Assembly (NCBI RefSeq): GCF_025698545.1
Contig: NC_068571.1
Location: 51,865,733-51,929,732 of the forward strand
Direction of reading: 5' to 3'
Length of the DNA: 64,000 nucleotides
Source of the DNA: Gossypium raimondii
Taxonomy: Eukaryota; Streptophyta; Magnoliopsida; Malvales; Malvaceae
Made by a program: the position numbers and the translations under genes. Positions 12,101 through 24,573 of this stretch are shown here, in pieces. The notes beneath the pieces were generated by a model, which was not told the origin of the DNA, did no database searches, and worked only from the letters and a program-made list of their open reading frames with translations. The first letter of the stretch is position 1. Every line of letters starts with the position of its first letter.

Positions 12101-13909
12101 CATATCTAGCTATCATTTTTCCAACAGATGTGTGCTAAACGATCGTAATAAACCGGTCCTGTTCACGATGGCAAGGCTGGACCGTGTCAAGAACTTAACT
12201 GGCCTTGTTGAGTGGTATGGGAAGAACCCGAAGTTACGCGAGCTGGTTAACCTTGTCGTTGTAGCCGGCGACCGGAGAAAAGAATCAAAGGATTTGGAAG
12301 AGAAAGCTGAAATGAAGAAGATGTTTGAACTCATAGAAAAATACAAATTAAACGGTCAATTTCGATGGATATCGTCCCAAATGAACCGTATTCGGAATGG
12401 TGAACTTTACCGTTACGTTTGCGACACAAAAGGAGCCTTCGTACAACCAGCATTATACGAAGCCTTTGGATTGACAGTCATTGAGGCAATGACTTGTGGT
12501 TTGCCTACATTCGCCACCTGCAACGGCGGACCTGCCGAGATTATCGTCCATGGGAAATCCGGGTTCAACATTGATCCATACCAGGGCGACAAAGCCGCCA
12601 AGATCATCGTCAGTTTCTTCGAGAAATGTAAGAAAGACCCGTCTCATTGGAATGAAATCTCCGATGGTGGATTGAAACGTATCCAAGAGAAGTAAGCTCT
12701 TTTTTGTTGTTACTTGTTACCTACGTTAACTATATAGTCTTTGTGGTAATTCTTTTTCCTTCTTTTTTTTTTATTTACATTTTTTAAAATTTAGATACAC
12801 ATGGAAGATTTACTCCGAGAGATTATTGACCCTGACCGGAGTTTATCGCTTTTGGAAGCACCTTTCCAAGCTTGACCGCCACAAGAGCCGTCGTTATCTG
12901 GAGATGTTTTACGCACTAGAGTACCGGAAGCTGGTATTTCTCACGTCCATTTCCTTTTTTTTTTTTTTTCAAGAGTCAAATTCTAGTTTAAGTCCTTCTA
13001 CTATACTCAATTTCAAAATTTAATCCTTATACTTTTAATTTCACATAATTTAATATTATTATTTAGTCTTAAATCACTAACACTTGGAAAAGATTTTGTT
13101 AGTAAGCTGATGTGGCTTTTTCTAAAGAGAATATTTAAATTTGAAAATAGATTTTTATGCCATTTAAAAGGCTAAAATTATGGTTATAAAAATACTTATT
13201 TATTAAAAAAATTTAGCCGACTGAAGGAATTCTTTTAATAGTTTTAGTGATTTCAACAAGATATAATATTAATAGGGTAAACTACGTTAATAGTAGTGGG
13301 CATTTTCTTTTCAATCACTCAATTATGAAAAGTTATAAAATAGTCACTAAATTATTTAATTTTATCTTTTTAAGTCACCCAACTACCTTGGATTTTGGGG
13401 AGTGGTAAAAAAGACAAAATTAAATAGTTGGATGATCATTTTATAACTTTTATGGTTGAATGGCCAAAAAGAAAAAATCCTAATTGTGTGACCTTTATTG
13501 TAGTTTACCCAGATTAATAATAGGAGAAGAATCAAATTATGTCAAATAAAATTGACTTGGAATTAAAAAATTCAAAATCTGAATTTTTTATATAATTTAA
13601 GAGTTGAAATTATGGTTTTAAAATACTTATTGTCTATTAATTTGTCATTAGAGAAATCACATTAGCTGACTAACAAAATTTCTTCTTGATGTTAGTGATT
13701 TGGACTAAATCATAACAACAATAATAATGGTAGGATCAAATTGTGCTAATTTAAATTATATAAAAACTAAATCTCCAAATTAAATATAGTATAAGGACGA
13801 AAATTATAATTTGTCATTTTATATGGTTTCTATATGAAAAGCTATTGTTAATGGGTGTTTTTGTAATTTATTTCAGGTTGAATCAGTTCCTCTAACAGGT
13901 GAGGAGTGA
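9161..13909 (+). CDS. SUS: Sucrose synthase with shortened N-terminus
   Basis: The enzyme reversibly converts sucrose plus UDP to UDP-glucose and fructose, feeding cellulose and starch synthesis. Eleven exons are read: 9161-9225, 9311-9425, 10129-10280, 10350-10995, 11058-11231, 11315-11431, 11514-11680, 11822-12046, 12128-12691, 12795-12933 and 13877-13909. They give 798 aa against about 805-810 in the SUS1-type family. Visible landmarks are [36 protein letters not shown] (Arg570/Lys575) and the GT4 E-X7-E pair Glu665/Glu673 in [12 protein letters not shown]. The catalytic core looks intact. Oddities: the protein begins MAERFDETL, so the family's N-terminal RVHS segment with the regulated serine is missing. 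About four residues are missing after QHHQI, a few extra residues lie in exon 4, and the usual VVVGGD is VVVAGD. It is SUS1-like by sequence but looks like a diverged copy. Confidence 0.94.
9448..10095. mobile_element. MITE (family M1) in SUS intron 2, with a nested AT-rich repeat
   Basis: The ends are inverted copies. The left end begins CAAATTCTGCTTTTGGTC. The right end is GGGACCAAAACCGTAATTT, its reverse complement with a few mismatches. Between them (about 9640-10020) lies a different repeat with sub-units of roughly 65 bp built on an 'ATAATTTTATCATTTT' core. That repeat ends in the GC-rich segment AGTCAGTGCGTCCCCC and looks like a later insertion. The other M1 copies are at 12977-13813, 34140-34552 and 46836-47172. 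Confidence 0.6.
11683..11724. repeat. (ATAC)n microsatellite in SUS intron 7
   Basis: About ten and a half perfect ATAC units lie just inside the 5' end of intron 7, two bases after the GT donor. This should be a length-polymorphic marker. Confidence 0.95.
12977..13813. mobile_element. MITE (family M1) in SUS intron 10, split by a second MITE
   Basis: The left end CAAATTCTAGTTTAAGTCC is inverted at the right end (GGACGAAAATTATAATTTG). The homology continues inward for about 100 bp on both sides, including matching 'TTTAGTC...AAATCACTAACA' and 'TTAGTGATTTGGACTAAA' segments. It fills most of the last intron and is interrupted by the element at 13275-13510. Confidence 0.65.
13275..13510. mobile_element. 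Mutator-like fold-back MITE (family M2), nested
   Basis: The element is 236 bp and nearly all inverted repeat. It starts GGGTAAACTAC and ends GTAGTTTACCC. The flanks ATATTAATA and AGATTAATA match at 8 of 9 bases, a 9-bp target duplication of the kind Mutator-type elements leave. It sits inside the older M1 element of SUS intron 10. Confidence 0.75.
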
Positions 13910-14148
13910 AATATTAAATGAGAAGTCATTGTCTGAGAATAATAATAAAATATTGCTGTTTTCTGGAATTTCCATTTGGCTTTTAATATTATTTAAATAC
14001 ACATAGCAATTCCTTTGCCTCCAATCAAATAATTTTTATCTATGATTTTATATTCTATATTAAAAATGTATAATTTTATAGATCATTTGTGAATTAATGA
14101 TGTCATATTTTATAAAATAATGTAACCATAATATTAATGTAATTTTAT

Positions 14149-14345
14149 GGGTAAACTCCCTAGTTGATCATTTAACTTTTACAACGCTTTCATTTTGGTC
14201 ACTCAAAATGAAATCCTTGCAATTTCATCACTCAACTCTAAGGGGTGCTTTTATTTTAGTCACTCAACCGTTAAATCTCTAACGCAGTTGATTGCACACG
14301 TCATATCATGTTTACACTTTCATTTTGGTCATTAAAAAAACTTTT
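14149..14345 (+). mobile_element. MITE fragment (family M3)
   Basis: It begins GGGTAAACTCCCTAG, then carries blocks of the 'TTTTGGTCACTCAA' type. A second copy in reverse orientation lies at about 52255-52470. The matching right end is not found, so this is a half element. Confidence 0.45.
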
Positions 14346-14659
14346 TTAAGTACTGGTTGGGGGTAAAAAAACATTTATGATTAAAGTGAAAAAGTGGTAG
14401 AAACTAGAATAATGCTTTAAAAAATTACCAAATTGTACTTGTTTATACCCTTGCTAAAAGTTCAATTTTTTTAACATTAAAATCAATTAAATAAATTATT
14501 GAAAGTATTTTATCCCTTGATAATGTTGATCAATCTGCTACTATAATATTGAAATTAATTAATTTAATCTTCTTTTAAATTTTAAAATTTTACTTTATGT
14601 TACCAAATTAAAATCAACTAAAATAACTCATATTTAATAATTGTCTATGAAAGGTATTT

Positions 14660-15292
14660 AGACTAATTTTCTAAGCCCGGGCTCGGCTCAGCCCAAAAAA
14701 TGAGCTTACTTTTTTTCCTAAGCCTGACCCAATTTAAGAAAGTTAAATCCAAGTCCGCCCATATATAATTTTTTAGATTAATTTTTATTTAAAAATATAT
14801 CTTTTAAAAGCCATAATACAATAAATGTGCTAAAAAAAAGGCTAAAATAAAAAGTTTTCTAACACATTAAAAAATATTTATATTAAAAATACCATAAATA
14901 AAATAAATGCTTTATTATATTAAAAACAAATAAATATAATAAATGTTTTATTGTATTAAATATAATTTTATATTTTATATTTTGGGTTGGGTTATTTAGT
15001 TGGGTAAGTTTTTTTTTAATTATGGGTAATGAGTTTAATTGTTATTGGGTTAGTGATTTAATATAAATATATATAACTATTATTTAACATATATAATTAA
15101 TATAATTATTTTTTATTACATAATATATTCAATTCGGGCTTGGGCCAAGAAATATTGCCCAAGGCCCATAGAAAGCAGATCTTAATTTTTACCCAAATCT
15201 ATTTTTTGAATCTCATATTTTTTTTTCTAAACTTTCTCATTTTTCAAATGGACCTTCAAGTTTGAACAAGTGACCCGACTCATGAGCAGATC
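14660..15292. mobile_element. hAT-type MITE (family H), eroded
   Basis: GC-rich ends surround an AT-rich core. The left end has AGCCCGGGCTCGGCTCAGCCC. The right end closes with GACCCGACTCATGAGCAGAT, like the right ends of the better-preserved relatives at 58476-58924 and 59908-60487. Exact ends are uncertain. Confidence 0.5.
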
Positions 15293-15805
15293 TAACAATA
15301 AGATAATATAATATATATTTTATTTCATAAACTTTTTTCTCCAAAATTACAATGTACTTTACCACTTACCCAGCACTTATACAATAAAATTGTGACTTAT
15401 AAAATTAAAATAGTACGATGTAGCAAATAGTAACTTTTAAAGTTGTTACTAATAGATAGAGTAATTGAATCCACATGGGAGGGTAATTTAATATGTTGAT
15501 GGTTCACATTTTTGGGACATTAATTTGATACCATGTGTTGTTCACATGCCATTGCTCATTGACCGCCGAAATTGTTACATTCACCACATAAATATTGTTC
15601 CCATATGATATCATCTGACATCGACTTACATGACTAAGGTATAAACTTTAAAGTCTTTCATTAATTGACACCTATATAAGTTTAATAATAATAAAACAAA
15701 ATTTCCTACATTGAATTTTAGTTTACCTAACATCCTTATTACGGTAACAATTAAGAGTATGTAGAGTATTTAAATATGTTTTTTTTAATTAAAAGTTGAA
15801 GAAGA

Positions 15806-15920
15806 GTTGAATCTCGTGTGTTGGTCTGATAGTCAGGGTTTTATCGTCTCAGGTGTAATTTGGGTTCGAGTCATACTAGTTACGTTGTTGTTAAAACTTT
15901 GCCCTTTTCTTGTAATTCAT
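15806..15920 (+). mobile_element. tRNA-derived SINE-like element (family S2)
   Basis: A box-A-like TGGTCTGATAG is followed about 40 bp later by a box-B-like GGGTTCGAGTC. This is the internal Pol III promoter layout of tRNA-derived SINEs. Further copies occur at 24311-24418 (minus) and 39446-39550 (plus), sharing the segment ATCGTCTCAGGTGTAATTTG. Confidence 0.55.
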
Positions 15921-16156
15921 TAAGAAAATTGAAGAAGAATTACGAATAGAAATAAAATAAATTATATGAACAAAGACAGAATGTGATGGTCTGAAGATTA
16001 AAAATTTTTTAGTTTAAAAGTTAAAAAAATTATATTAAAACCACTTAAATTGAATTTAAGAGAGGTCAAAAATAAAATATTTTATTAAAAAAACTAAAAA
16101 ATCAAATTGAATTATTAATATTTGAGAGTAATTAAATTGGAATTGTTAAAAAAGAA

Positions 16157-16423
16157 GGGCAAACTACATTAGTAGTCACTTAACTCTTTTTTCTTTTTGG
16201 TCACACAATTGTGAAAAATTACAAAATGATCATCCAATTATTAGTAAATTTCATTTTTGGTCACCCAACTATGAAAAATTACAAAATAATAACTCAACTG
16301 CTCAATTATGTCCATTTTGTCACTCAACTCTATTAGATTTTTGGGTGTTTCTATTTTTACGTTCGACCGCTGGTGACCAAAAAAGACAAAATTAATAGTT
16401 TGGTGACCATTTTGTAACTTACA
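16157..16423. mobile_element. M2-family MITE, 3' end lost or diverged
   Basis: It starts GGGCAAACTACATTAGTAG and carries the same 'GGTCACCCAACTATGAAAA' blocks as the 13275-13510 element, in a doubled arrangement. A clear closing inverted end is not seen. Confidence 0.5.
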
Positions 16424-17165
16424 TTAAATATAAATTTTATTCCTAATTGTATTTATTTAGTTGTTAAGCAAATATTTTAGGGCCAATACATACAAAACAC
16501 CCTCACTAATCAATAGCTTCTCTTTAAGCAATTTGTCCTTCTATTAAACTTTGGTTAAAATATGCTAATGGTGCCAATATAAGTGATTGAAGTATATGTA
16601 TATATATAATCAAAAGTTGACCCTTTATGTGTGTGTGTTTTTTTTTGGGTACATGACCTTTTATGTTGTATGCATGGATTTCATTATTTAAAGAGTTGAA
16701 TTTGAATCTTCCACTTAATTTTTTTATATCACTACTTACATTAATAATATATTGTATTAAAATTTGCTTTGCCAACTTCTATGTTGAAAAATATTGTTCA
16801 CGAAGATAATATTATTAAAAGGGACAGTCATGAATTCGAAATATGAATCGTAAAACGGATATAGAGAATAAGAGATTCAGATATCTAAATCCTAATCTGT
16901 TGTGTACAAAAATAAAGCATATTCAATTGTCTCAAACCCATTATGAATAGTAATTAGAATATTTGCAAATATCTAAATCCGCACTGTCCATTGTGGTACT
17001 TACACTAAACAAGAGACAAAGGGCATTATATGTCAAAATTACAAAAGTCTAAATTCATAGTCCACAGCCCGACCCGGAAATCACAGGTCCATCGTTTCAC
17101 AATACCCGAATCCATTGCGTAACTATTTGAACCGAAATTTCAATTTCACCCTTTCCTAACTCCTT

Positions 17166-17171
17166 TATAAA
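17166..17171 (+). promoter_or_regulatory. TATA box of the SAUR76-like gene
   Basis: TATAAA lies 86 bp before the ATG at 17252, giving a 5' UTR of roughly 50 nt. The upstream 100 bp are less AT-rich than the surrounding spacer. Confidence 0.6.
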
Positions 17172-17251
17172 CGAACCTTCCTGCCCATTTCATAAATCAA
17201 AATCACTCTCTTTAGTCATTTACTTTTCAAGAATTCCTTCAAACCTCAACA

Positions 17252-17626
17252 ATGGCTAAAGGCGGCAATAAGCTGACGAAGCTGAAGTCCGTTTTGAAGA
17301 AGCTAAACTCATTCAACAACAACAAGCATCAAAGCCGGCCGACAACGTCGAGCTCCGCCGTGGCGGCTTCCGACATGGACGAATTCTCATCGGCCAATCT
17401 CCATACCGTCTACGTCGGAAAATCACGTCGGAGGTACCTTATCAGCTCAGACATTGTCGAGAACCCGTTGTTTCGTGAACTGGCGGAACGATCCGGAGAT
17501 CAAAACGACGCCGTCATCAACGTGCCGTGCGAGGTTGTGTTGTTCGAACACTTGCTTTGGATGCTCGAAAACGCCGATCCTCAACCTGAGTCATTGGAGG
17601 AGCTCGTCGAGTTTTACGCTTGTTGA
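17252..17626 (+). CDS. SAUR family protein, SAUR76/77/78-like
   Basis: This is an intronless 124-aa small auxin-up RNA protein. The family promotes cell expansion, often by restraining PP2C.D phosphatases; SAUR76-78 have also been linked to ethylene responses. The N-terminus MAKGGNKLTKLKSVLKKLNS is the hallmark of the SAUR76-79 subgroup. The SAUR core runs from about residue 50 to 115 (HTVYVGKSRRRYLISSDIVE, then NPLFRELAER and LFEHLLWMLENADPQ). It ends LVEFYAC. In Arabidopsis the same gene neighbours SUS1, as here. It is intact, and GC-richer than its surroundings. Confidence 0.93.
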   Translation: MAKGGNKLTKLKSVLKKLNSFNNNKHQSRPTTSSSAVAASDMDEFSSANLHTVYVGKSRRRYLISSDIVENPLFRELAERSGDQNDAVINVPCEVVLFEHLLWMLENADPQPESLEELVEFYAC

Positions 17627-20404
17627 TTTTTTTTTCTTTTTTTATTTTTGAAAATCAGAAGAAATGCTCCCGTGTGGTCGTTCGCATGGTACCAAAGTTG
17701 TACATTATGTGATAATGTTGAGAACGGCGATGAAAATTTGGAGGATGATCAGATAGTTAACGAGAGAAAGTCGATTTCAATGGCGAGGATTTAACCGAGT
17801 TCATGCCCCGGTGAAGAGATTTATATTTGTGTATGTCGTTGTTCTTTGTCATTTTTCTTAAAAAAATTTAAGAGATTAATGAATGTTCATTAATTTTTCA
17901 AATGTGCTGGATTCCACTGATAGAAAAACTTTCAAAGTAAAATCTCGATCTTAAATTTTATGAATTACGTACCATTTAATGCAGGGGAGGTTTTATTTTG
18001 ATCGATTCGAGATAAAATTATAAAATTTTAAGTATTTTTAAAGATTTTAAAATAGTAATTATATTATTTGGTTGAGGGGATACCCGATTTTAAATTTGAT
18101 CGAAATTTAATATAATTATCGAAAACTAGAGGATAAGAAACGGAGAAGATATGGGTGTGATGTTGAAATCATGGACATCATTCAATCTTTATCTCGAACA
18201 TGACCAAAAAGAAGAGAGGAAAATCTTTATCTCAAACATTCATAATGCTTGAAGAAAAGTACAGTACAGCAAGTTTTTGGGCTCCAACTTTTATGTTTTG
18301 TCTTCCTTTTACATAGGCAATATTATTTTTATTTTTATTTATTAATTAAAATATGTTTTAAGTTTTTTTTATATATATTTAGAATTTAATTTCTTATTTT
18401 ATTTTTAAAATTTTAATTTATGTATAATATTTGAAAATTAAAACATTCATTCGAAAGTCATGTAATAAAAAATAGCATTATAATAAACCTAAATTTAATA
18501 AAATAATATTAACGATGCTACACATAAATCAAATTATGAGAGCATATGAATTTACTGCATTGACAACTTAGATTGACTGTTTCTTTTTCTTAACCGTTGT
18601 ATATACACGTATGCTTACAGATTGATCTGTATGTTTTCAATATGTTCAAAATCAAATTTCTCTAATGCTTCCGGTATTAAGAGATAGGTTGCATTTTACC
18701 TCTCTACTAAAAAATGAACAAATTAATTCATGTACGTTAGATTAAAGAGCTATATAATGATAGTATTTAAAGAAACTTAATTAAAACATTCTGAAATCTA
18801 GAGTCCTTATGATGCAATTAATCATTTATTAAATTTAGTGTGTTAGTGAAGTAAACTTGCTGGCACATGCCCCTCTGCCTTGCTGGAAAATTGCCCCAAA
18901 TAAGCAAATCAAATCCCTAAAATGTCACCTTTTCCCATTACATGAAAAAAAATATGCACCACCAAATTTATTATTTAAGCAGCTAAAAACAGAGTGTATT
19001 TAACTCCTTTTTTTTTTTTTTTTAAATTACCAAACAACAAGCCGGCGGCTCAGGGCAAGCAAGTACGACAATTTTGTGGATTAAGAACATCAACACCAAA
19101 CAAAACTCTTTGGTAAAATTACCATGAAGGTCCTTTCATTAAAAATTAGATTATATTTTACTTTTTTCTCATAAAATAAATTAATTAATATTTGCACGTT
19201 AGATCAAAAAGCAAACAGGTTAGTTCAGTTAACTTTTCATTCATTTCCAATACCAAAAAACCAATAGTTATAATGACTAATTCGACTCCTAGTAAAAGGA
19301 TCTCTACAGAAATATTACCATTTGCTTTTGCTTAATGTCTTAAACTATAAATAATATAAAGAAAAAATAATTTAATTTAATAATATTCTCAATCTGTATT
19401 AAGAAATGTATGCTAATGATTGGGTTGTTGTTATTTATTTGTTTGAGATGCTTTATTTGTTTATTTATTTATTTTAGATATACCCACACGCTCTGCTAGC
19501 TTTGTTGCCTTTTGTTGGTTACACCCCCCCCTTTTTTAATTGACACCATACTAAAAATGTCTAATTATGTGCCTAGTCCTTGGATTCTTCAAGCTTGTTT
19601 ATTTCTAACAATTGAATCCTTTTATATGCTTGATCTAAAAAGACTTTTGTTAAATTAAAATGTCACATGTTTAAATATTCATCGAGCCACATGATGTCGT
19701 TTGGTATAAGTACCAAATTGGGATAAAATTAAATTAAGTACGAAATTAAATATTGAACCCAAACTCAGGCACCAAATGATATATTAAACTATTAAAAACA
19801 ATTTTTTATGTGAAAAAAAAATGAAGGAGACACGTTGATGCATTAAAGTCTATGAAGTTAGGAGATTGGATAGTTTAAAATAATGTTTAAATAAATTGGC
19901 GGTGGTGACTTTAGATTGATTAAACTTTGAGATTATTTTATTAAAAGTTAGAAATTAAATAATGATTCTTAAAAATAATCTCAAAGTTTAATTATTTTTA
20001 AAATATAATAAAGAGAATAATTGAAGCATAAAAAAATGAACAAAAGTCAAACTGAAAGCATAAAAATTTTGAAAATTAAAATTAGAGTCATGACAGCTAA
20101 TTAAAGTGATCATTGTTTTGACATTCTTTTTTCTTTTTCGTGGACGAGATAATAAACAATTTTAATTACTTATATAAAATAATATTTCAACTAGACGGTA
20201 GCAATTTATATTATTTATTATATTTTTATATTGGCTTTAAAATAATATTTTAGTTTTATTCTTGAATTTTGAATATTAAAACTATTTTATTAAATTTGAA
20301 AATTATACCTTCTATTTTATTATATTGCAATTTTGTTATAATTTAAATTATTTAGTTTCTGAGTTACGCTTTTATTAGTATTTTATTAATATAAAACTAA
20401 GACA
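17627..20404. other. Gene-free AT-rich spacer after the SAUR76-like gene
   Basis: The first 250 bp are the likely SAUR 3' UTR. The rest is AT-rich with poly-T/poly-A runs. I see no reliable gene, RNA gene or element with defined ends. Confidence 0.5.
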
Positions 20405-20689
20405 CTGTACGGATAAATTATTTTATGGACTCGTCTCACCAAATTATTTATGGTCATTTTTTAATTATTTTATGGCATTTCAACATTTTTTTTTTACCTT
20501 GAACCCCGAACTCAAACTCGAACGCGAGTTTAGGTTTCAAGGTTTAGGGGTTAGGTTCAAGTTCATAGTTCAAGGTAGAAAAATTACCAAAATTACGTGT
20601 CAATGATAAGGATGTCATTAAATAATTGGAAAGGGGACCATAAATGATGTGGTGAGAAGAGTTCACAAAATAATTTATCCATTATACGT
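20405..20689. mobile_element. Fold-back MITE with long TIRs (family M4)
   Basis: The left arm (ACGGATAAATTATTTTATGG, then CTCACCAAATTATTTATGGTC) is inverted on the right arm over about 45 bp with few mismatches. The centre also folds on itself, as 'ACCTTGAACCCCGAAC' and 'GGGTTAGGTTCAAG' form a second inner stem. The whole transcript would be one long hairpin. Confidence 0.7.
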
Positions 20690-23600
20690 ATTAATATTCA
20701 ACATTTAGTTTTTCTTTTCAATAAAACATAAAAAAAAGTTTGAATTTCCTTTTTATTTTCTTTCTAACTTACAATATTTTACTAATCAAAACAACTAATA
20801 TATTTTAATAGTTTAATCATTTTCAATAATTTGAATAATATTTTATATTAATTAAATAAATACATAAAATCACATATTCTAAACTATATTTTTACGACAA
20901 AATTCTTTTTATATCTTTTGCTGTAAGTTGGAAAAATATTTTTAAAAATAATTTAATAAGCTATCACATCTTTTATTTATTAATTTATATTTTAAATATA
21001 TTTATTTTGATTTCTAATTTCATTTGTAAAAAACACCAAAACAATAAATGATAATAATAAATTTAATTTGTTGGTGAATGTATAATGGTAAATTGGTAAT
21101 TAAAATTTAGGAATTGAAAAAAAAAAAGAAACTGAAATTAAGGGATGGAGTGACAGCAAATAGATGAAGACAAAGCTAGGGGAGCTACCTTCCATAAATA
21201 AAATGTAATTAAAATGATTAAAAAAAAAAAAGACAAGCGGCATTTGCGGCTTTTTAGGGCAAGATGCTGTCCATCTCTCTGCTTGTCCTTTTCTGTAAAT
21301 AACAGCTGCTATGTCTATGTGAGGAATATTTGTCTTTTCATTCTCAGCCACTCCCTCCCTCACTCACTCCTCTCCTAATCTTTCCAACTCTTTTTTTTCT
21401 TTTTAAAATTAGGGTATCCATTATCGGCAATGGTCTCTCTATATGATTAGTCATAAAAGTGCTCTATTTAAAATTGTATGAGCAGATATCAAATACTCGA
21501 GTACATAATTAAGAGTCTCGATGCTTAAGTATAGTAAAATATTAAAAATTATGAGAAATTATTTAGTGCATTACGAGTGAAGTTTCTAAATTCTACAAAC
21601 GGAATTAAGAGTTTGTGGATTAATAAAAAAAGTACACTAGCAGTGTATTATATGCTCACCCTTATACTTATAAGATTTTTAACGAAAACCGCAATATAAA
21701 GTTTTAGAGCCCAATGTAGTATAATTAATTAGTAAAAAGTAATTTTAAGTAATCTTATTTTTCGTTAACTAAATGAATCCAACATAGTATTATAACATAG
21801 TAAAAATTATACATGAATTTCGATTCGATACGTAATTTGATGCAAGAATTTTAATTTGGTGCAATTATACAAATGAATCTTTTATTGTAGTTCAAATATG
21901 TACATGAAATTTTGATTTTAGTTCAATTATATATATTTAAAGAAATAAATACATCGGTTTGTTTTATATCGAATAAATATAATTATTTGTATATGTGTCA
22001 TGTTAGTGATTTGTAAAATTTGAATCAAATCAACATTTACCACTATTCCCAACACTTGTTAATAATATCACATGTTTTTAAGTAATATTATGTTATACAA
22101 TATCTGCGATGATATCATATCAAATTAGCAAACATCTATGTTATAATTTAAGCCTAACCCGGTTGCCCAAAGCCGATATTATTGTTTAAAAATAATAAAT
22201 ATTAAAAATATATTATTTTATATTAATATTTACATATTTATAATTAACTTCAAATACAAATTATTTACACATATATATTAAAAAATATGTGAGTGAAAAT
22301 AAAATTATATAATACATATATTTATAAAAAGTTCACTAAAAATGAGGTCATATTTTATAGATTTTATATAAAAATAAAATGACAAAAATACCCTCAAAAC
22401 ATATTTATTATTTTGTAAAACATTTAGATATTTGGTATTTTTTTAATTGAAATGGGACTTGGTTGATGAGTGAAATCAATTCAACCGACCATTTAATATA
22501 TACTAGATTTTGACACACATTCTTGTTAGATGCTCGTTTAGCACAAATTCAAACAGTATTACCTCCATCTCCACCTCCAATATTGTATAGAAAAATTAAC
22601 GAAAATTACAATAATGCAGGTTCAAATATTATTATTTTCATTATATGCATTTATTTTTTAAAACTTATAAAAATACATAAAGACATAAATAACTTTTTTT
22701 TTTTTACTTTGTAAATTTTTTTAATAATTTATTAATTGAATTGAAGTTGTACAAACTGGAAAATTACTTAATATAAGTATAATAAAGGAGATAAGAACAA
22801 AGATGCATTCATGATATTAATTTAAATCTTATATATAAATGGAAAAGAATGAGAGAGCCCACGTGGGATTGTGTGGTGGAAATGGGATTTTGGGGTGAAG
22901 CATGAGGAACTTTTTTTTATTAATTTTACATAATTATTGTTATTAAATTTTTTAAAAATATAGTAACATGATTTTTAAGAAATTACTATAATTATGATTA
23001 ACTTTCCGCCATAAGATTCTTTTTGTATTTTTCATGTTCACTTTATAGTTTATGTTTTAAGTTTGTAGCTGTTCTTTCTAACAATGTTCGGGGTTTATAG
23101 AATAGATGATGTAATTTTCTACCATTGAACTTGGCAATTAAGTCCACTTTAGTACTTGTGGTTTTTCTTGGTTCACTTTGGTATATGGGCTTGAAAAGTA
23201 GATCCATTTTGGTCACTGAACTTAATTCGGTCAAGATTTAATTATGTGATTAGTGTTCTTGGAATATGATTGGATTGGTCAGTCAGACTGAATATTGGAC
23301 TAAGAATTGACTAGTACGTTGGTCTAGTAGCTGAACCGATAATTGAATCGAGAACCAGTAGTCTGATTGGTTCAACCACCAGTTCAGTTATTAGAACACT
23401 ATACATGACACTCTAAAATTATATCACAGACATCACTTAAAAGTTTATATAATTTTTTTTAATTTTCAAGTGATAATATAACACAATCTCAGAACTCGAG
23501 AATCAAAATAAAAATCTTTACCCTCACACATACAGCAAAGATTTGGATGAAAATATTTGGGTAAATTCTCAACAATGATTTACATGAAAAGATAGGATTG

Positions 23601-24249
23601 TTTGATAAATTAGGTATTTGTGGGAACCCTTAAAATCTCATTTTCACAAACATTATATTATGTACAATGCACCTTATTATGATTCCTACACATCCTCTTT
23701 GATATTGATATCATCTAATAAGATTTTTCACTTTAAGAAGATATGACATGACTTGATCTGCTCAACACCAAACCTACAAATCCATGTTACAGATCATTTC
23801 CAAAATCATGCTCCATGCCTCACATGATTTACTTTTAAAGTTTCAACTAATTATTACTATTAATAATTAACTAAATTTATGAATATGATTTGGGTTTAAA
23901 ATATTTTTTTTATATATTTAAGTTTGAATTCGATTCGATTTGAGCTGAACGAGAATGCGATGTGAGAGTAATAAAAATAGTATATATTATGATTGGAATA
24001 TAAGATTTATTAAATGTCGATTTTAAAGATATTTTAAATATTAACTCATATGGTTAAACCATGGGTCATGAACCAAGTTCAACTTTTAATTATTATATTA
24101 GAATTGTGTAAATATAATATATTTTTAAGTTTAGAAATACAAATAAATAATATCAAAATCAATTATAATCAAAATCAAGTATAGTGAAGTACAGTCAAAT
24201 TAATATCCGAAACGAAATTAGAATAGTTTTGGAGACAACCCATGCACGG
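20690..24249. other. Gene-free spacer with repeat remnants
   Basis: No gene is supported. Fragments of dispersed repeats occur at about 21780-22020, at 22140-22180 and at 23130-23500. The last of these has 'AAGTCCACTTTAGTACTTG' and the 'CAAGTGATAATATAACACAATCTCAG' type of segment that recurs in the MITE at 41521-41895. Confidence 0.4.
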
Positions 24250-24310
24250 TGAAATTTAAGTATAGTGAGAGTCGAACTTAAGGCATTACCATCTCAATAT
24301 CTCAACCTTT

Positions 24311-24418
24311 GCTGACATGGACAAAACTTGAACAACAAACACGACTTGAACCCAGATTACACCTGAGACGATGAACACATTTAACCATCAATCCATCACT
24401 TGAGATTCTTAGTAATAG
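24311..24418 (-). mobile_element. SINE-like element (family S2), minus strand
   Basis: The reverse complement reads ATCGTCTCAGGTGTAATCTG followed by GGGTTCAAGTCGTG, matching the S2 copy at 15806-15920 across the box-B region. The head is 'GATGGATTGATGGTTAAAT'. Confidence 0.5.
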
Positions 24419-24573
24419 ATTATTAATATAATGATGTAATTAATATGTCCAACGTATATATATTATAGATATAGACATGCGTAGGAGAGCATGAGGGCCC
24501 AAGAAGCTGCCATTGATGAGTCTCCTTCAAGCCTCTTTTTGCAATAAAAAACTCGAATATATATATTTATATA

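Noticed and set aside
22523-22714. Open frame MLDARLAQIQTVLPPSPPPI as a possible gene or transposon protein piece
   Set aside because: Only about 35 residues look protein-like, and the rest is AT-rich low complexity. No family is recognised.
24500-24520. A miR167-like string AAGAAGCTGCCATTGATG
   Set aside because: Only the GAAGCTGCCA core matches and no pairing arm is present nearby to form a precursor.
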